Of a stretch of DNA of 64,000 nucleotides, positions 8,972 through 17,527 are shown piece by piece. Origin of the DNA: Pseudomonadota bacterium (GTDB lineage Bacteria; Myxococcota_A; UBA796; CAJQPC01); assembly GCA_024228935.1 (NCBI GenBank), contig JAAESX010000067.1:1-64000 (forward strand), given 5' to 3'. How positions within the stretch are numbered: position 1 is the first letter of the stretch; every line of letters begins with the position of its first letter. A program made the translations under genes and the position numbers. The notes under the pieces are model-generated. The model did not search any database. It saw only the letters and a list, made by a program, of their open reading frames with translations, and was not told where the DNA came from.

Positions 8972-10153
8972 CTAGAGCGGCCCGCCCGGGCTCACACGGC
9001 CGCCTTCGAGCTGAAGAGCGTCGCGCGGGCTGAGCATGGACATCAGCCGACCGGCGTTCGTGATGGCTACCATCTGGCGTCCGTCGACGAGCGGCGCGAC
9101 CGTGATCCCGTCCAACAGGTAGCCGGGGTCGTGCGTCCAGCTGGCGAGTCCCGTCTCGCGCTCGACGAGGTAGACGGTGCCGTCGCTCGAGGCCACCAGC
9201 ACGCCGGCATCGACGACCTGGGGCTGCGTGAGCGCGCCGGTGGTCTCCGAGTCCCAGAGCCACAGGACGTCGCCTGTGTCCGGCTCGATGGCGCGGAGCT
9301 TTCCGTCGGTTCCGCCGTGGTAGAGCACGCCGTCGTGCATCGTCGCCGCGGACGAGGAGCCCACGTCGATCCGCCAGCGGATGCTGCGGTTCACCAGGTC
9401 GATCGCGACGAGCGGCTCGCTGTAGCCACCCGTGAACGCGACACCGTCGGCGACCACGGGGGTGGCGATGAGGTCCGGGTAGCGGCCCTCCCCTACCCTT
9501 CGTTCCCACGCGATCTCGCCGCCGTCGGCCGACAGCGCGACCAGCGAGCCGTCCGAGAAGCCCGCCAGGACAAGGTCACCGACCACGACGGGGGACGGCG
9601 CGCCGAAGAGCGTGAGCTCGCTGTCCCGCAGCGGGTCCGGGGGCCGGGCGTACCGCCACTGGAGCTCACCGGTGCGGGCGTCCAGTGCGTAGACGACGTC
9701 ATCGACGTTCGCGACGTAGACGCGGCTCCCGTCGAGCGTCGGTGTGGCCTCGACGGGGGCTCCACCGAAGTGGGACCAGGTCGACTCCTCGGCGCCCACG
9801 GCGTAGCGCCAGGTGTAGCCGCCGGAGTCCGCGAACAGGATCGAGTCGCCCACCAGGACCGGCTGCGACTGAACGGGGGCGCCGGCCTCGTACCGGCTCA
9901 CCTCTTCGCCCGAGACGCGGCTGACCTGCAGCAGGGCGTCGACGGCGGCGCTGCCCAGGTACAGATCGGTGCCGTCTGTGGCGGGACGACCACGCTCGGT
10001 GTGACTGAACGCCTGGAGCCGAGGACCGGGCAGCATGCGCTGCCAGTGCGGGACGGGCGCCTCGCCGAAGGTGCCGGCGTAGTGCGCCTCGAGCGGCTTC
10101 CGGTCCATGTCGAAGGCCTCGCCGAGGAGGCCTCCGAGCGCCAGGAGGATCAT
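8972..10153 (-). CDS. PQQ-like beta-propeller protein, BamB-like
   Basis: A 393-residue protein made almost entirely of PQQ-type propeller blades (for example VYALDARTGELQWRY, LVALSADGGEIAWERR, LRAIEPDTGDVLWLWD, VYLVERETGLASW). In E. coli bamB sits directly after yfgM. Here too the upstream gene is YfgM-like and overlaps by 4 nt (ATGA), which supports a role as an outer-membrane assembly lipoprotein-like scaffold. The N-terminus MILLALGGLLGEAF is a weak, uncharged signal without a Cys, so lipidation is not supported. Whether it is a true BamB is inference from context. Confidence 0.75.
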   Translation of the reverse strand: MILLALGGLLGEAFDMDRKPLEAHYAGTFGEAPVPHWQRMLPGPRLQAFSHTERGRPATDGTDLYLGSAAVDALLQVSRVSGEEVSRYEAGAPVQSQPVLVGDSILFADSGGYTWRYAVGAEESTWSHFGGAPVEATPTLDGSRVYVANVDDVVYALDARTGELQWRYARPPDPLRDSELTLFGAPSPVVVGDLVLAGFSDGSLVALSADGGEIAWERRVGEGRYPDLIATPVVADGVAFTGGYSEPLVAIDLVNRSIRWRIDVGSSSAATMHDGVLYHGGTDGKLRAIEPDTGDVLWLWDSETTGALTQPQVVDAGVLVASSDGTVYLVERETGLASWTHDPGYLLDGITVAPLVDGRQMVAITNAGRLMSMLSPRDALQLEGGRVSPGGPL

Positions 10154-10905
10154 CCGTCCGCCGGAGCGGGCGCAGGCGTCGGGGTCGAGTACTGCGCCAG
10201 GTCGGAGCCGCGCGGGCTCAGGGGGTACGCGACGAGAAACTGCTGCGCGGCCTTGGTGGCTGCGGCGTTTTCACCGGCCGCCTCGTGGGTGCTGACGATG
10301 CTCAGGAGCGCCATCTCGCCGAGGTAGCTCTTCTCGCTGTCCGCGACGGCCTGCCAGTGGGCGACGGCCCCGGCGCTGTCGCCTTCCTGGAGCGCCAGCA
10401 CGGCGAGGGTGTTGTGGGCAGTCCAGCCGAGGAGCCCGACCTCCCTCGTGTCGACCGCCTTCTCGAAAGCGGCCTTGGCGTTCTCGGTGTTGCCGAGTCG
10501 GAGCCAGGTGTCGCCGGCCTTGATATAGCCCGAGGCCGCCATGGCGCCCGAGTTCGCGTCGCCCGCGCCCTCGTACCGGCGGGCGCCCTCCTCGAGGGTG
10601 GCCACGTGGTTCGGATCGTCGAGGTCGTCGAGCGGCGCCAGGCCGTACATCGCGAGCTCGGACGGCTTCGGCATGCGGCGGTCCACCTCGTCCACGGCCA
10701 GGGCTCCGGCCTTGGCGCGGTCGGTGTCCCATCCCTCGTACAGTCCGTACACGAGAGAGCCCACCAGGACGAGTCCGGCGAGCCCGAGGATGTTCTTCCA
10801 GTTCGCCATGAACGCCTTGTACAGGCTCATGCGCGCACGGAAGACGTGGTCTACCTCTTCCTCTTCACCGGGAAGCGGAAGTCCGGGAGGGTTGTCGTCG
10901 GCCAC
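10150..10905 (-). CDS. YfgM-like membrane-anchored TPR protein
   Basis: A 251-residue protein: acidic N-terminal 25 residues, a single transmembrane helix (NILGLAGLVLVGSLVYGLY, about 37-55), then an alpha-helical repeat region (GYIKAGDTWLRLGNTENAKA, HNTLAVLALQEGDSAGAVAH) and a Pro/Ala-rich tail. The layout matches YfgM, a chaperone-associated partner of the Sec translocon. Synteny with a BamB-like gene strengthens this. The GTG start follows GGAG by 6 nt. It is first in a two-gene operon. Confidence 0.72.
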   Translation of the reverse strand: MADDNPPGLPLPGEEEEVDHVFRARMSLYKAFMANWKNILGLAGLVLVGSLVYGLYEGWDTDRAKAGALAVDEVDRRMPKPSELAMYGLAPLDDLDDPNHVATLEEGARRYEGAGDANSGAMAASGYIKAGDTWLRLGNTENAKAAFEKAVDTREVGLLGWTAHNTLAVLALQEGDSAGAVAHWQAVADSEKSYLGEMALLSIVSTHEAAGENAAATKAAQQFLVAYPLSPRGSDLAQYSTPTPAPAPADG

Positions 10906-10935
10906 GAGGTCTCCGTTGGATGGCGACCGTGGACC

Positions 10936-10947
10936 TAACGTGCGTTA
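10936..10947. promoter_or_regulatory. TAACG/CGTTA inverted repeat in divergent intergenic region
   Basis: TAACG-TG-CGTTA sits between the yfgM-like and ferredoxin genes, which are transcribed apart from a 66-nt gap. It is placed as a shared operator or overlapping -10 region would be. No clear -35 partner was found on either strand. Confidence 0.3.
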
Positions 10948-10971
10948 CCCCCACCGTCCTCTGGAGGACCG

Positions 10972-11376
10972 ATGGGTCGCAATCCGTACATCGACGCGCC
11001 GCCGCCGCCGCTCCCGACCAAGGCGTACTCGCTGACCATCGCCAACAACGGCCAGGTCATCTCGGTGGACCCGGACGACCTGCCGCCGGCGCACGACGGA
11101 CACCCCGGGAGCCTGCTCACCGTGTTGCTCGCCGCCGGCCTGGACATCGATCACGCCTGCGGTGGCGTGTGCGCCTGCTCGACCTGCCACGTGTACGTCG
11201 AGAGCGGCTTCGACTCGGCTCCCGAGCCGATCGACGAGGAAGAGGACATGCTCGACAACGCGCCCGCGCTTCGAGACACGTCCCGTCTCGCGTGCCAGTG
11301 CGTGCCGGACGGCAGCGTCGACGTGGTCATCGAGCTGCCCTCCTGGAACCGGAACGAGGTCAAGGAGGACCACTGA
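10972..11376 (+). CDS. Adrenodoxin-type [2Fe-2S] ferredoxin
   Basis: A 134-residue electron carrier. The cluster ligands are Cys63, Cys69 and Cys72 (CGGVCACSTC, C-x5-C-x2-C) and Cys108 in SRLACQC, the pattern of ISC/adrenodoxin ferredoxins; Cys67 is an extra cysteine. A 20-residue Pro-rich N-terminal extension precedes the fold. ISC-type ferredoxins act in Fe-S cluster assembly, but no isc genes are nearby, so its partner is unknown. GGAGGA precedes the ATG. It leads a four-gene coupled operon ending with the HTTM protein. Confidence 0.9.
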   Translation: MGRNPYIDAPPPPLPTKAYSLTIANNGQVISVDPDDLPPAHDGHPGSLLTVLLAAGLDIDHACGGVCACSTCHVYVESGFDSAPEPIDEEEDMLDNAPALRDTSRLACQCVPDGSVDVVIELPSWNRNEVKEDH

Positions 11377-11750
11377 TGCCGATGCCCGCCGCCCAGCTCG
11401 CCGCCTGGCGTGAGGCGGGGGTCGAGCTCGACGGACAGGTCCTCGACGAGCTCCCCTTGAAGCTCCAGCCCATGGTCTGGGTGTTCTCGGCCCAGGCGCG
11501 ACAGGGCACACCCGGCCCCGGCGACGCCGACCGACACGCCGCCCTGATCCGCTCGCTACGACAGAGCCGCGCGGTCTTCCGCGAGGTCCGCCTCACCGTC
11601 GGCGAGCACACCCTCGACGCGGTCCTGGTGCGCGGCATCACCCGGGCCAAGGCCGTCCAGCTCGCCTACAAGCGCAAGCAGTGGGCCGTGCTGGAACTCC
11701 GCAGGACCGACCGGTTCGTGGTGTACACGGGCATCAACAGCCGCATGTGA
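11376..11750 (+). CDS. Small DUF3293-like protein
   Basis: A 124-residue soluble protein. The arrangement WVFSAQAR ... ADRHAALIRSLRQ ... VRGITRAKAVQLAYKRKQWAVLEL resembles DUF3293, a family of unknown function; the match is by eye and weak. AAGGAGG lies just before the start, and the ATG overlaps the ferredoxin stop by one base. It could be an accessory to the ferredoxin or the downstream HTTM pair, but nothing in the sequence says how. Confidence 0.6.
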   Translation: MPMPAAQLAAWREAGVELDGQVLDELPLKLQPMVWVFSAQARQGTPGPGDADRHAALIRSLRQSRAVFREVRLTVGEHTLDAVLVRGITRAKAVQLAYKRKQWAVLELRRTDRFVVYTGINSRM

Positions 11751-12109
11751 TGGACCGTCGCGCGATCTTCATCGTCGCCGTCCTGGTCGTCCAGGCGCTG
11801 CTGCCGCTCCGGCACTACCTGGGCGACGACCCCTACGACGAGCGCTTCGCGTGGCGGATGTTCTCCCCGACCCGGGTCGTCCGCTGCACTGTGGCGTACA
11901 CCGTCGATGACGAGCCGTACCCGCTCGAGCAGCGCTTCCACAGCGGCTGGATCACGCTGCTCAAGCGCGGTCGCGGCGACGTGCACGATGCCGTCGACGC
12001 CCGGATCTGCTTGACCGCGGGGGGCCAGACGGTCGTGAAGTCGGCTGCCTGCAAGACCGTCGAAGACGACATCGACGTCCTCGCCGCGCGCCAGGTTCTC
12101 TGCCGATGA
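11750..12109 (+). CDS. Small HTTM-associated membrane protein (gamma-carboxylase tail-like)
   Basis: A 119-residue protein with one N-terminal transmembrane helix (AIFIVAVLVVQALLPL), then RHYLGDDPYDERFAWRMFSP. That segment closely resembles the stretch after the last helices of vitamin-K-dependent gamma-carboxylase / HTTM proteins, where LPLRHFLYPG ... RFSWRM is typical. Here it is a separate gene directly before the HTTM gene, overlapping by 4 nt. Two late Cys-containing segments follow. It is inferred to be a subunit that completes the HTTM protein. Confidence 0.65.
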   Translation: MDRRAIFIVAVLVVQALLPLRHYLGDDPYDERFAWRMFSPTRVVRCTVAYTVDDEPYPLEQRFHSGWITLLKRGRGDVHDAVDARICLTAGGQTVVKSAACKTVEDDIDVLAARQVLCR

Positions 12110-13386
12110 CGTTCCAGCAGCTGTGGTTCCAGCCGGGCTCGGACGACCGGGCCGATGCGCTGCGATTCGGCTTCTTCGCCGTCCTGGCCATCGACATCTG
12201 GCAGGGAATCAGCCACCTGGCGCGGTACGGCGCCGGGCACTTCAACGTGTCTCACTTCGCCGGCCTCGACGGACTCATCCCGGTGCCCGACAAGGCCTGG
12301 ATGGTCGGCATCGCGCTGATCCAGATCGTCCTGGCGGTCCGCGCAGCCCTGGGCGTCCAGCTGCGCGTCACCGTGCCCGCGCTGACTCTCCTCTACGGCG
12401 CCAGCTACTACTGGAGCCAGCTCGACAGCTACCAGCACCACTACCTGATCACCGTGCTGCTGCTGATCGTGAGCGGCGGACTGTGGCTCGACGGCGATGG
12501 CAAGCGCATCCCGGCATGGACGCTGCGCCTGATGATGGCGGTGCTGTCGATCATGTACCTGTGGGCTGCCATCACGAAGGTCGACCCCGAGTGGCTCGGG
12601 GGGAAGACGCTCGGCGCCGCGCTGGTCGACGACGACGCGCGCATCTGGGTGAAGTCGCTCGCAGCCAGCCTCGACGTGGGCCACATGACCGTCCTGTCGT
12701 GGGCGTCCTGGGCCGCCATGATCGGCGAGGTGGTCCTGGCTGTCGGCCTCCTGTGGCCGAAGACCCGCCGAGTCTGCTGGGCGCTCGGCCTGGCGTTCCA
12801 CGTCGGCGTGGAGATCGCCGCGCTGCGAATCGGCCTGTTCTCCTACTTCATGGTGGGGCTGTACCTGCTCTACGCGCCAGAGGTGGTCTGCTCGACCATC
12901 GCGCGCGGCGTCCACTGGCTGGAGCGACGGGGTGATGGGAGCTGGGCCGGGGCGGTCGAGGCGGCTCTCCTCACCGGCGGCGCGCTCGTGTTCGTGCCTC
13001 TGCCGGGCGCCCGTGTCGCGGCTGTCGTCGTCGCCGCGCTCGTGCTCGCCAATGGACGGATCACCCAGCGACAGGTGCTGGTGCACGCGCTCGCCGGCCT
13101 GTTCGTCGTGGGCTGCCATGTCGGGACCGACGTGACGCGCGACTACTACAAGTACTGGGGCGGAGACACGCGCCGCAGGGGACCGGTACCCGAGGCGATC
13201 GAGGCCTACGAGAACGTGGTCGAGCTGGACCCGACGTACACGTCCGGTCACTTGCGCCTCGGCGACCTGTACGAACGCGCGGGCCGCTCCGAGGAGGCCC
13301 TGGACGAGTGGCGGGCGGCGCTGGACCTCGAGCCTGACAACAGCGCGGCTCGAGACCGGCTCCAGCGGGTGGGCGCGAGCCTCTGA
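12106..13386 (+). CDS. HTTM-domain (gamma-carboxylase-like) membrane protein with C-terminal TPR
   Basis: A 426-residue polytopic protein with about ten hydrophobic helices. LDSYQHHYLITVLLLI and YLWAAITKVDPEWLGG match conserved parts of the vitamin-K-dependent gamma-carboxylase HTTM core. Lys158 is aligned by eye with the Lys that acts as base in the human enzyme. The C-terminal 65 residues are a TPR pair (AIEAYENVVELDPTYTSGHL, ALDEWRAALDLEPDNSAARD). The lumenal tail domain of the animal enzyme is missing; part of it resembles the gene just upstream. Activity is not demonstrated for most bacterial HTTM proteins. Confidence 0.78.
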   Translation: MTFQQLWFQPGSDDRADALRFGFFAVLAIDIWQGISHLARYGAGHFNVSHFAGLDGLIPVPDKAWMVGIALIQIVLAVRAALGVQLRVTVPALTLLYGASYYWSQLDSYQHHYLITVLLLIVSGGLWLDGDGKRIPAWTLRLMMAVLSIMYLWAAITKVDPEWLGGKTLGAALVDDDARIWVKSLAASLDVGHMTVLSWASWAAMIGEVVLAVGLLWPKTRRVCWALGLAFHVGVEIAALRIGLFSYFMVGLYLLYAPEVVCSTIARGVHWLERRGDGSWAGAVEAALLTGGALVFVPLPGARVAAVVVAALVLANGRITQRQVLVHALAGLFVVGCHVGTDVTRDYYKYWGGDTRRRGPVPEAIEAYENVVELDPTYTSGHLRLGDLYERAGRSEEALDEWRAALDLEPDNSAARDRLQRVGASL

Positions 13387-13401
13387 AGCGCGTGGGTTCG
13401 G

Positions 13402-13430
13402 TTGCTTCGGGCGGTGGCGGCGCATATTCT
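13402..13430 (+). promoter_or_regulatory. Sigma70-like promoter for the sigma-like/tail-anchored gene
   Basis: TTGCTT (13402-13407) and TATTCT (13425-13430) are 17 nt apart. The leader is about 33 nt and contains GGAGGAG before the ATG at 13470. Confidence 0.5.
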
Positions 13431-13469
13431 CGGCGGGCCTCGTGGGGCTCATGAGGCGCGGAGGAGTCG

Positions 13470-14339
13470 ATGTCGGACCTGGCAGGCCAGACCACCCAGC
13501 AGCTGTTCTCGCGTTGGAGAACCGGCGATGCGACGGCGGGTCAGGCGATGGCCCAGCGCTTCTCGGACTGGTACTACGCCATCTCCGCGTCGCGCCTCGG
13601 TGAGACCAACTGTCGCCCGGCGCTCGAGCGAGCCTGCCAGCGGTTCGCGCAGGGCGTCGCCTCGGTCACCGAGGCCGGCAAGCTCGCGGACTGGGCGCAC
13701 AAGATCATCGCCGAAGAGATCCAGATGGCGGGCGGCCGCGTCGAGGGTGGAGACCACCCGAACGCGCTGACCAACCAGCGCAGCCCCACGGAGCTCCTGC
13801 AGGCGGCGAGCAAGAACCTCGACGAGAGCGAGGTGCGACTGCTGGGTCTCGCATACGACTCGTCGCAGTCACTCGACGCCGTGAAGGCCGAGGCCGACAA
13901 GTCGGGTGGCTACCCCCTCGCGGTGCTGAAGGCGCGCTACGCGCTGAAGCGCTCACTCCGCTCGGACGGCGGCGTGCCGTTCACCGAGGTCCCGGAGAAG
14001 CCCAACCTCGACTGGGGTCCCCTGCCCCTCTACGAGTGCGGCCGCATGGCCCAGGGCAAGGAAGAGAAGGCGTTCGAGACGTGGATGCTCAGCGACCTGA
14101 CGCTCTGCAAGGACATCGCCGAGTTCGCCGCGTTCGCGCTGGCCCTCCGCGGCGGTGCCTGGAAGCAGTCAGCCCCGGCGGTCAGCCGTCCGCCTCCCCC
14201 GCCGGAGCGCCCCGAGCGTGTCTCGCGGGACGACGACTTCGAGCCGGAGAGCACCGGGCCGAACATGGTCGTGATCGGTGGCGTCGCGGCGGTCGGGCTG
14301 TTGGCGGTCGCAGGCGCGGTCGCCTGGTTCTTGATGTAG
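13470..14339 (+). CDS. Tail-anchored protein with sigma-factor-like and anti-sigma-like segments
   Basis: A 289-residue protein with no confident family. Residues 10-90 (LFSRWRTGDATAGQAMAQRF) look like region 2 of an ECF sigma factor, and 115-165 (LDESEVRLLGLAYD ... LAVLKARYALKRSLR) like region 4. Residues 186-228 (LYECGRMAQGKEEKAFETW, LCKDIAEFAAFA) resemble a zinc-type anti-sigma domain that has lost its HxxxCxxC ligands. A Pro-rich linker leads to one C-terminal membrane helix (VVIGGVAAVGLLAVAGAVAW). It has its own promoter. It could instead be an unrelated helical membrane protein; the resemblance is by eye only. Confidence 0.55.
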   Translation: MSDLAGQTTQQLFSRWRTGDATAGQAMAQRFSDWYYAISASRLGETNCRPALERACQRFAQGVASVTEAGKLADWAHKIIAEEIQMAGGRVEGGDHPNALTNQRSPTELLQAASKNLDESEVRLLGLAYDSSQSLDAVKAEADKSGGYPLAVLKARYALKRSLRSDGGVPFTEVPEKPNLDWGPLPLYECGRMAQGKEEKAFETWMLSDLTLCKDIAEFAAFALALRGGAWKQSAPAVSRPPPPPERPERVSRDDDFEPESTGPNMVVIGGVAAVGLLAVAGAVAWFLM

Positions 14340-14352
14340 CGCGCCTCAGGGC

Positions 14353-15180
14353 ATGAGCTTCAAGGGTAACTGGGGCCTGAATCTGGCCGAGATCGGAGCG
14401 CTGCGGCTGCAGCACGCTCGACGTGCGTTCGAGGACCGGGATCCGCAGCTCGCGCTCATCGAGGCCGAGGAGCTGCTCGAGGACGAGCCGGACAACTCCG
14501 ATGCCTTGCTGCTGGTCGCCGATGCCGCGCTGGAGCTCGGTCAGCCGGAGATCTCGCGGTCCGCCTTCCTCCACGCCATCGATCAGGGGCCGCAGCCCGC
14601 CTGGGTGCTCTCGGGCTACGCGGTCGCCTGCTACGAGCTGTCCGACATCGATGCCTGTCTGCTGGCGTGCGACCAGGCCCTGGCTCTCCAGCCCGATCTG
14701 GCCGAGGCCTGGTACTACCGGGCCCTGGCGCTCGACTTCCAGGGACGTGGCGCCGAGGCCGCCGAGGCCTTCGGAGCCGCCAGCTCGCACGACGGCAAGC
14801 ACTTCCCACCGACCACGCCGCTCTCGACGGCCGAGGTCACCCACATCCTCGAGAGCGCCGTCCAGGCCCTCGATCCCAAGCTCGCCGACTGGTACGCACA
14901 GTGCCGCTTCGAGGTGCATCGTTACCCGCGGCTCGACGACCTGCGCCAGAGCGAGCTCCCGCTGTCCCCGTCGAGCGTCGCCCTGTACCAGGGCAAGCCC
15001 GCCGAGGCGGACCAGGACCCCTGGCAGGTCTTCCCCGACCGCATCGAGCTGTACGTCGCCAACCTGGAGCACGCCGGTGCGCTCGGTGCCGCGCCGGCCA
15101 GCCTGCTGGCGACCACCCTCCGCAGTGAAGCGCTGGACTGGCTCCTCCTGTCGGACGACGAGCTCCCGCTGCGGACGTGA
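14353..15180 (+). CDS. TPR protein with inactive zincin-1-like C-terminal domain
   Basis: A 275-residue soluble protein. Residues 17-145 are TPR-type helices (ALIEAEELLEDEPDNSDALL, CDQALALQPDLAEAWYYRAL). Residues 160-275 follow the small metallopeptidase family PF06262 closely (VTHILESAVQALDPKLADW, SSVALYQGKP, FPDRIELYVANLE). The HExxHxxG zinc helix is replaced by LRSEALDWLLLSDDE (257-271), so no zinc ligands remain. It is therefore probably a binding protein rather than a protease. The next gene starts at its stop codon (TGATG). Confidence 0.68.
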   Translation: MSFKGNWGLNLAEIGALRLQHARRAFEDRDPQLALIEAEELLEDEPDNSDALLLVADAALELGQPEISRSAFLHAIDQGPQPAWVLSGYAVACYELSDIDACLLACDQALALQPDLAEAWYYRALALDFQGRGAEAAEAFGAASSHDGKHFPPTTPLSTAEVTHILESAVQALDPKLADWYAQCRFEVHRYPRLDDLRQSELPLSPSSVALYQGKPAEADQDPWQVFPDRIELYVANLEHAGALGAAPASLLATTLRSEALDWLLLSDDELPLRT

Positions 15181-15944
15181 TGCGGTTCACGATCCTCGGC
15201 TCAGGGACGACCCTGCCGGACGCCGACCGCGGCCCGGCGGGCTTCGTCGTGCAGAGCGACGGCGCTGCGGTGCTCGTCGACGGCGGCAGCGGCACCATGC
15301 AGCGGCTGAAGCGCGCGGGCGTCGATGCGCGCGAGCTCGACGGGGGCGTCTACTCGCATCGGCACCTGGACCACTGTGGTGACCTGGCGCCGCTCCTCTT
15401 CACGATGAAGGTCGGGATCGACATCCCTCGGTCCCGCGACTACCCGATCTGGGCGGGCGAAGGCTTCGTGGACTTCCTCGAGGGACTACGCAGCGCCTAT
15501 GGGCACTGGCTCGAAGGCGGCTACCAGGTCCCCGTGCACGAGCTGACCCTCCACGGGCCCGACTCGGTCGTCCTGCCCGGCGGCGTGCGGCTCGACACAC
15601 TCCCGGCGCAGCACAGCGCTGGCGCCCTGCACCTGCGGTTCACCTCGCCGGCGGGCTCGACGGTCGTCTTCTCGGGCGACACGGGCCCCTCGGACAACCT
15701 CGTCGAGCTGGCCCGAGGCGTGGACGTGCTCGTCTGCGAGTGCGCCGTTCCGGGCCCCACGGACTACCGCGGGCACCTCTGGCCCGAGGCCGTGGCGGAC
15801 ATCGCGGACCGGGCGCGGCCCAAGCGGCTGGTGCTGACCCACTTCTACCCGACGGTGGATGCGGGCCCGGCGATCGAGCTGGTGCGAGCGACCGGCGTCC
15901 CGACCGAGCGTGGCTTCGACGGCCAGGTCATCGAGCTCGACTGA
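15180..15944 (+). CDS. MBL-fold metallo-hydrolase (RNase Z-like)
   Basis: A 254-residue beta-lactamase-fold hydrolase. Zinc motifs: SHRHLDHCGDL (HxHxDH), GHLWPE, FSGDTG and LTHFYP, in the order typical of the RNase Z / arylsulfatase-like branch. It begins MRFTILGSGTTLPDADRGPA, the usual first strand and turn of that branch. The ATG overlaps the upstream stop; GTG 15177 in the same frame is an alternative. The long flexible arm of true RNase Z was not recognised, so a general phosphodiesterase or esterase role is as likely. Confidence 0.85.
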   Translation: MRFTILGSGTTLPDADRGPAGFVVQSDGAAVLVDGGSGTMQRLKRAGVDARELDGGVYSHRHLDHCGDLAPLLFTMKVGIDIPRSRDYPIWAGEGFVDFLEGLRSAYGHWLEGGYQVPVHELTLHGPDSVVLPGGVRLDTLPAQHSAGALHLRFTSPAGSTVVFSGDTGPSDNLVELARGVDVLVCECAVPGPTDYRGHLWPEAVADIADRARPKRLVLTHFYPTVDAGPAIELVRATGVPTERGFDGQVIELD

Positions 15945-15947
15945 CAG

Positions 15948-17471
15948 CTACTCCCACTCGATGGTGGCGGGAGGCTTGCTCGAGATGTCGTAGACGACGC
16001 GGTTGATGCCGCGCACCTCGTTGATGATGCGGCTGCTGATCCGGCCCAGCAGGTCGTAGGGCATCGGGTACCAGTCCGCCGTCATCCCGTCCGTCGAGGT
16101 GACGCAGCGCAGTGCAGCGACGTTCTCATAGGTCCGCTCATCGCCCATCACGCCGACGCTCTTCACGGGCAGGAGCACGGTCAGCGCCTGCCAGATCTCG
16201 TCGTAGTGGCCCGCCTTGCGGATCTCCTCCATCGCGATGTGGTCGGCGTCGCGGAGCAGGTCGCAGCGCGTCTTGGTGACCTCGCCCAGGATGCGGATGC
16301 CCAGCCCGGGGCCTGGGAACGGGTGCCGACCGATGCGGCTCTCGGGCAGCCCCAGCTTCCGTCCGAGCTCCCGCACCTCGTCCTTGAACAGCTCGCGCAG
16401 AGGCTCGATGAGCTCGAACGTCATGTCCTCGGGCAGCCCGCCGACGTTGTGGTGCGACTTGATGGTGGCCGAGGGACCCTTGAATGACACGCTCTCGATG
16501 ACGTCCGGGTAGAGCGTCCCCTGGGCGAGCCACTTCGCGCCGCCGATCTTCTCCTGCTCGGCCTCGAAGACACGGATGAACGTGTTGCCGATGGCCTTGC
16601 GCTTCTCTTCGGGGTCGTCGACGCCGGCGAGCTTCTCGAGGAACTCGTCCTCGGCCAGTGCGACACGCAGGTCGTACTCCTGGAACTCGGCGACGACACC
16701 CTCGCGCTCGAACTTCCGGTTCAGGCCGTGGTCGACGAAGATGCAGGTGAGCTGGTCGCCGATCGCCTTGTGCAGAAGCGCCGCGACGACCGAGCTGTCC
16801 ACGCCGCCGGACAGGCCGCAGATGACGCGGTCCGTGCCGACCTGGGCGCGGATCCGCTCGACCTGCTCTTCGATGAACGAGCCCATCGTCCAGTCGCCGG
16901 CGCAGCCGCAGATCGCGAACAGGAAGTTCCGCACGATCTGGACGCCCGCGGTGCTGTGGTGGACCTCGGGATGGAACTGCAGGCCGAAGCGCTTCTGGCC
17001 GGCGTGCTCGAACGCTGCGACGGGGCAGCTGGCTGAGGCGGTCGTGACGTAGCCCTCCGGGGCCCGGTCCACGTGATCACCGTGGCTCATCCAGACCTGG
17101 CTCGAGGCGTCCACGCCCTGGAACAAGGCGCCGCCTCCGTCGACCAGGTCCAGCATCGCCTTGCCGTACTCGCGGTGCTCACCACGCGCGACGACGCCAT
17201 CTCCGAGAGCCGTCAGGAGCTGCATGCCGTAGCAGATGCCCAGCACCGGCACGTCCACATCCAGCCACGCCGGGTCGAACGGCGGACGGGTCTCGGACAG
17301 CACCGAGTCCGGGCCACCCGACAGCACAAGGCCCTTCAGGCTCGCCGGCAGCTCGCCAGGCGCGTCGGTACAGGGCCGGATCTCGCAGTAGACGCCCTGC
17401 TCGCGGATGCGGCGGGCGATGAGCTGCGTGTACTGCGATCCGAAGTCGAGGATGAGGATCAGCTCGTGCAC
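15948..17471 (-). CDS. guaA: GMP synthase (glutamine-hydrolysing)
   Basis: Converts XMP, ATP and glutamine to GMP. At 507 residues it is full length. The glutamine amidotransferase domain has nucleophile Cys80 in LGICYGMQ and His167/Glu169 in QFHPEVHHS. The ATP-pyrophosphatase P-loop is SGGVDSS at 221-227. The dimerisation domain ends in the near-invariant [12 protein letters not shown]. The GTG start sits 7 nt after GGAGG. It converges with the MBL hydrolase with 3 nt between stops. The purine-related genes at 20220-22348 are nearby but not in the same operon. Confidence 0.97.
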   Translation of the reverse strand: MHELILILDFGSQYTQLIARRIREQGVYCEIRPCTDAPGELPASLKGLVLSGGPDSVLSETRPPFDPAWLDVDVPVLGICYGMQLLTALGDGVVARGEHREYGKAMLDLVDGGGALFQGVDASSQVWMSHGDHVDRAPEGYVTTASASCPVAAFEHAGQKRFGLQFHPEVHHSTAGVQIVRNFLFAICGCAGDWTMGSFIEEQVERIRAQVGTDRVICGLSGGVDSSVVAALLHKAIGDQLTCIFVDHGLNRKFEREGVVAEFQEYDLRVALAEDEFLEKLAGVDDPEEKRKAIGNTFIRVFEAEQEKIGGAKWLAQGTLYPDVIESVSFKGPSATIKSHHNVGGLPEDMTFELIEPLRELFKDEVRELGRKLGLPESRIGRHPFPGPGLGIRILGEVTKTRCDLLRDADHIAMEEIRKAGHYDEIWQALTVLLPVKSVGVMGDERTYENVAALRCVTSTDGMTADWYPMPYDLLGRISSRIINEVRGINRVVYDISSKPPATIEWE

Positions 17472-17527
17472 GTGGGGACCTCCGAAGCCGGAGAGCTAAC
17501 CGCGCTGCACGGGCCGAGGCCCCGAAG

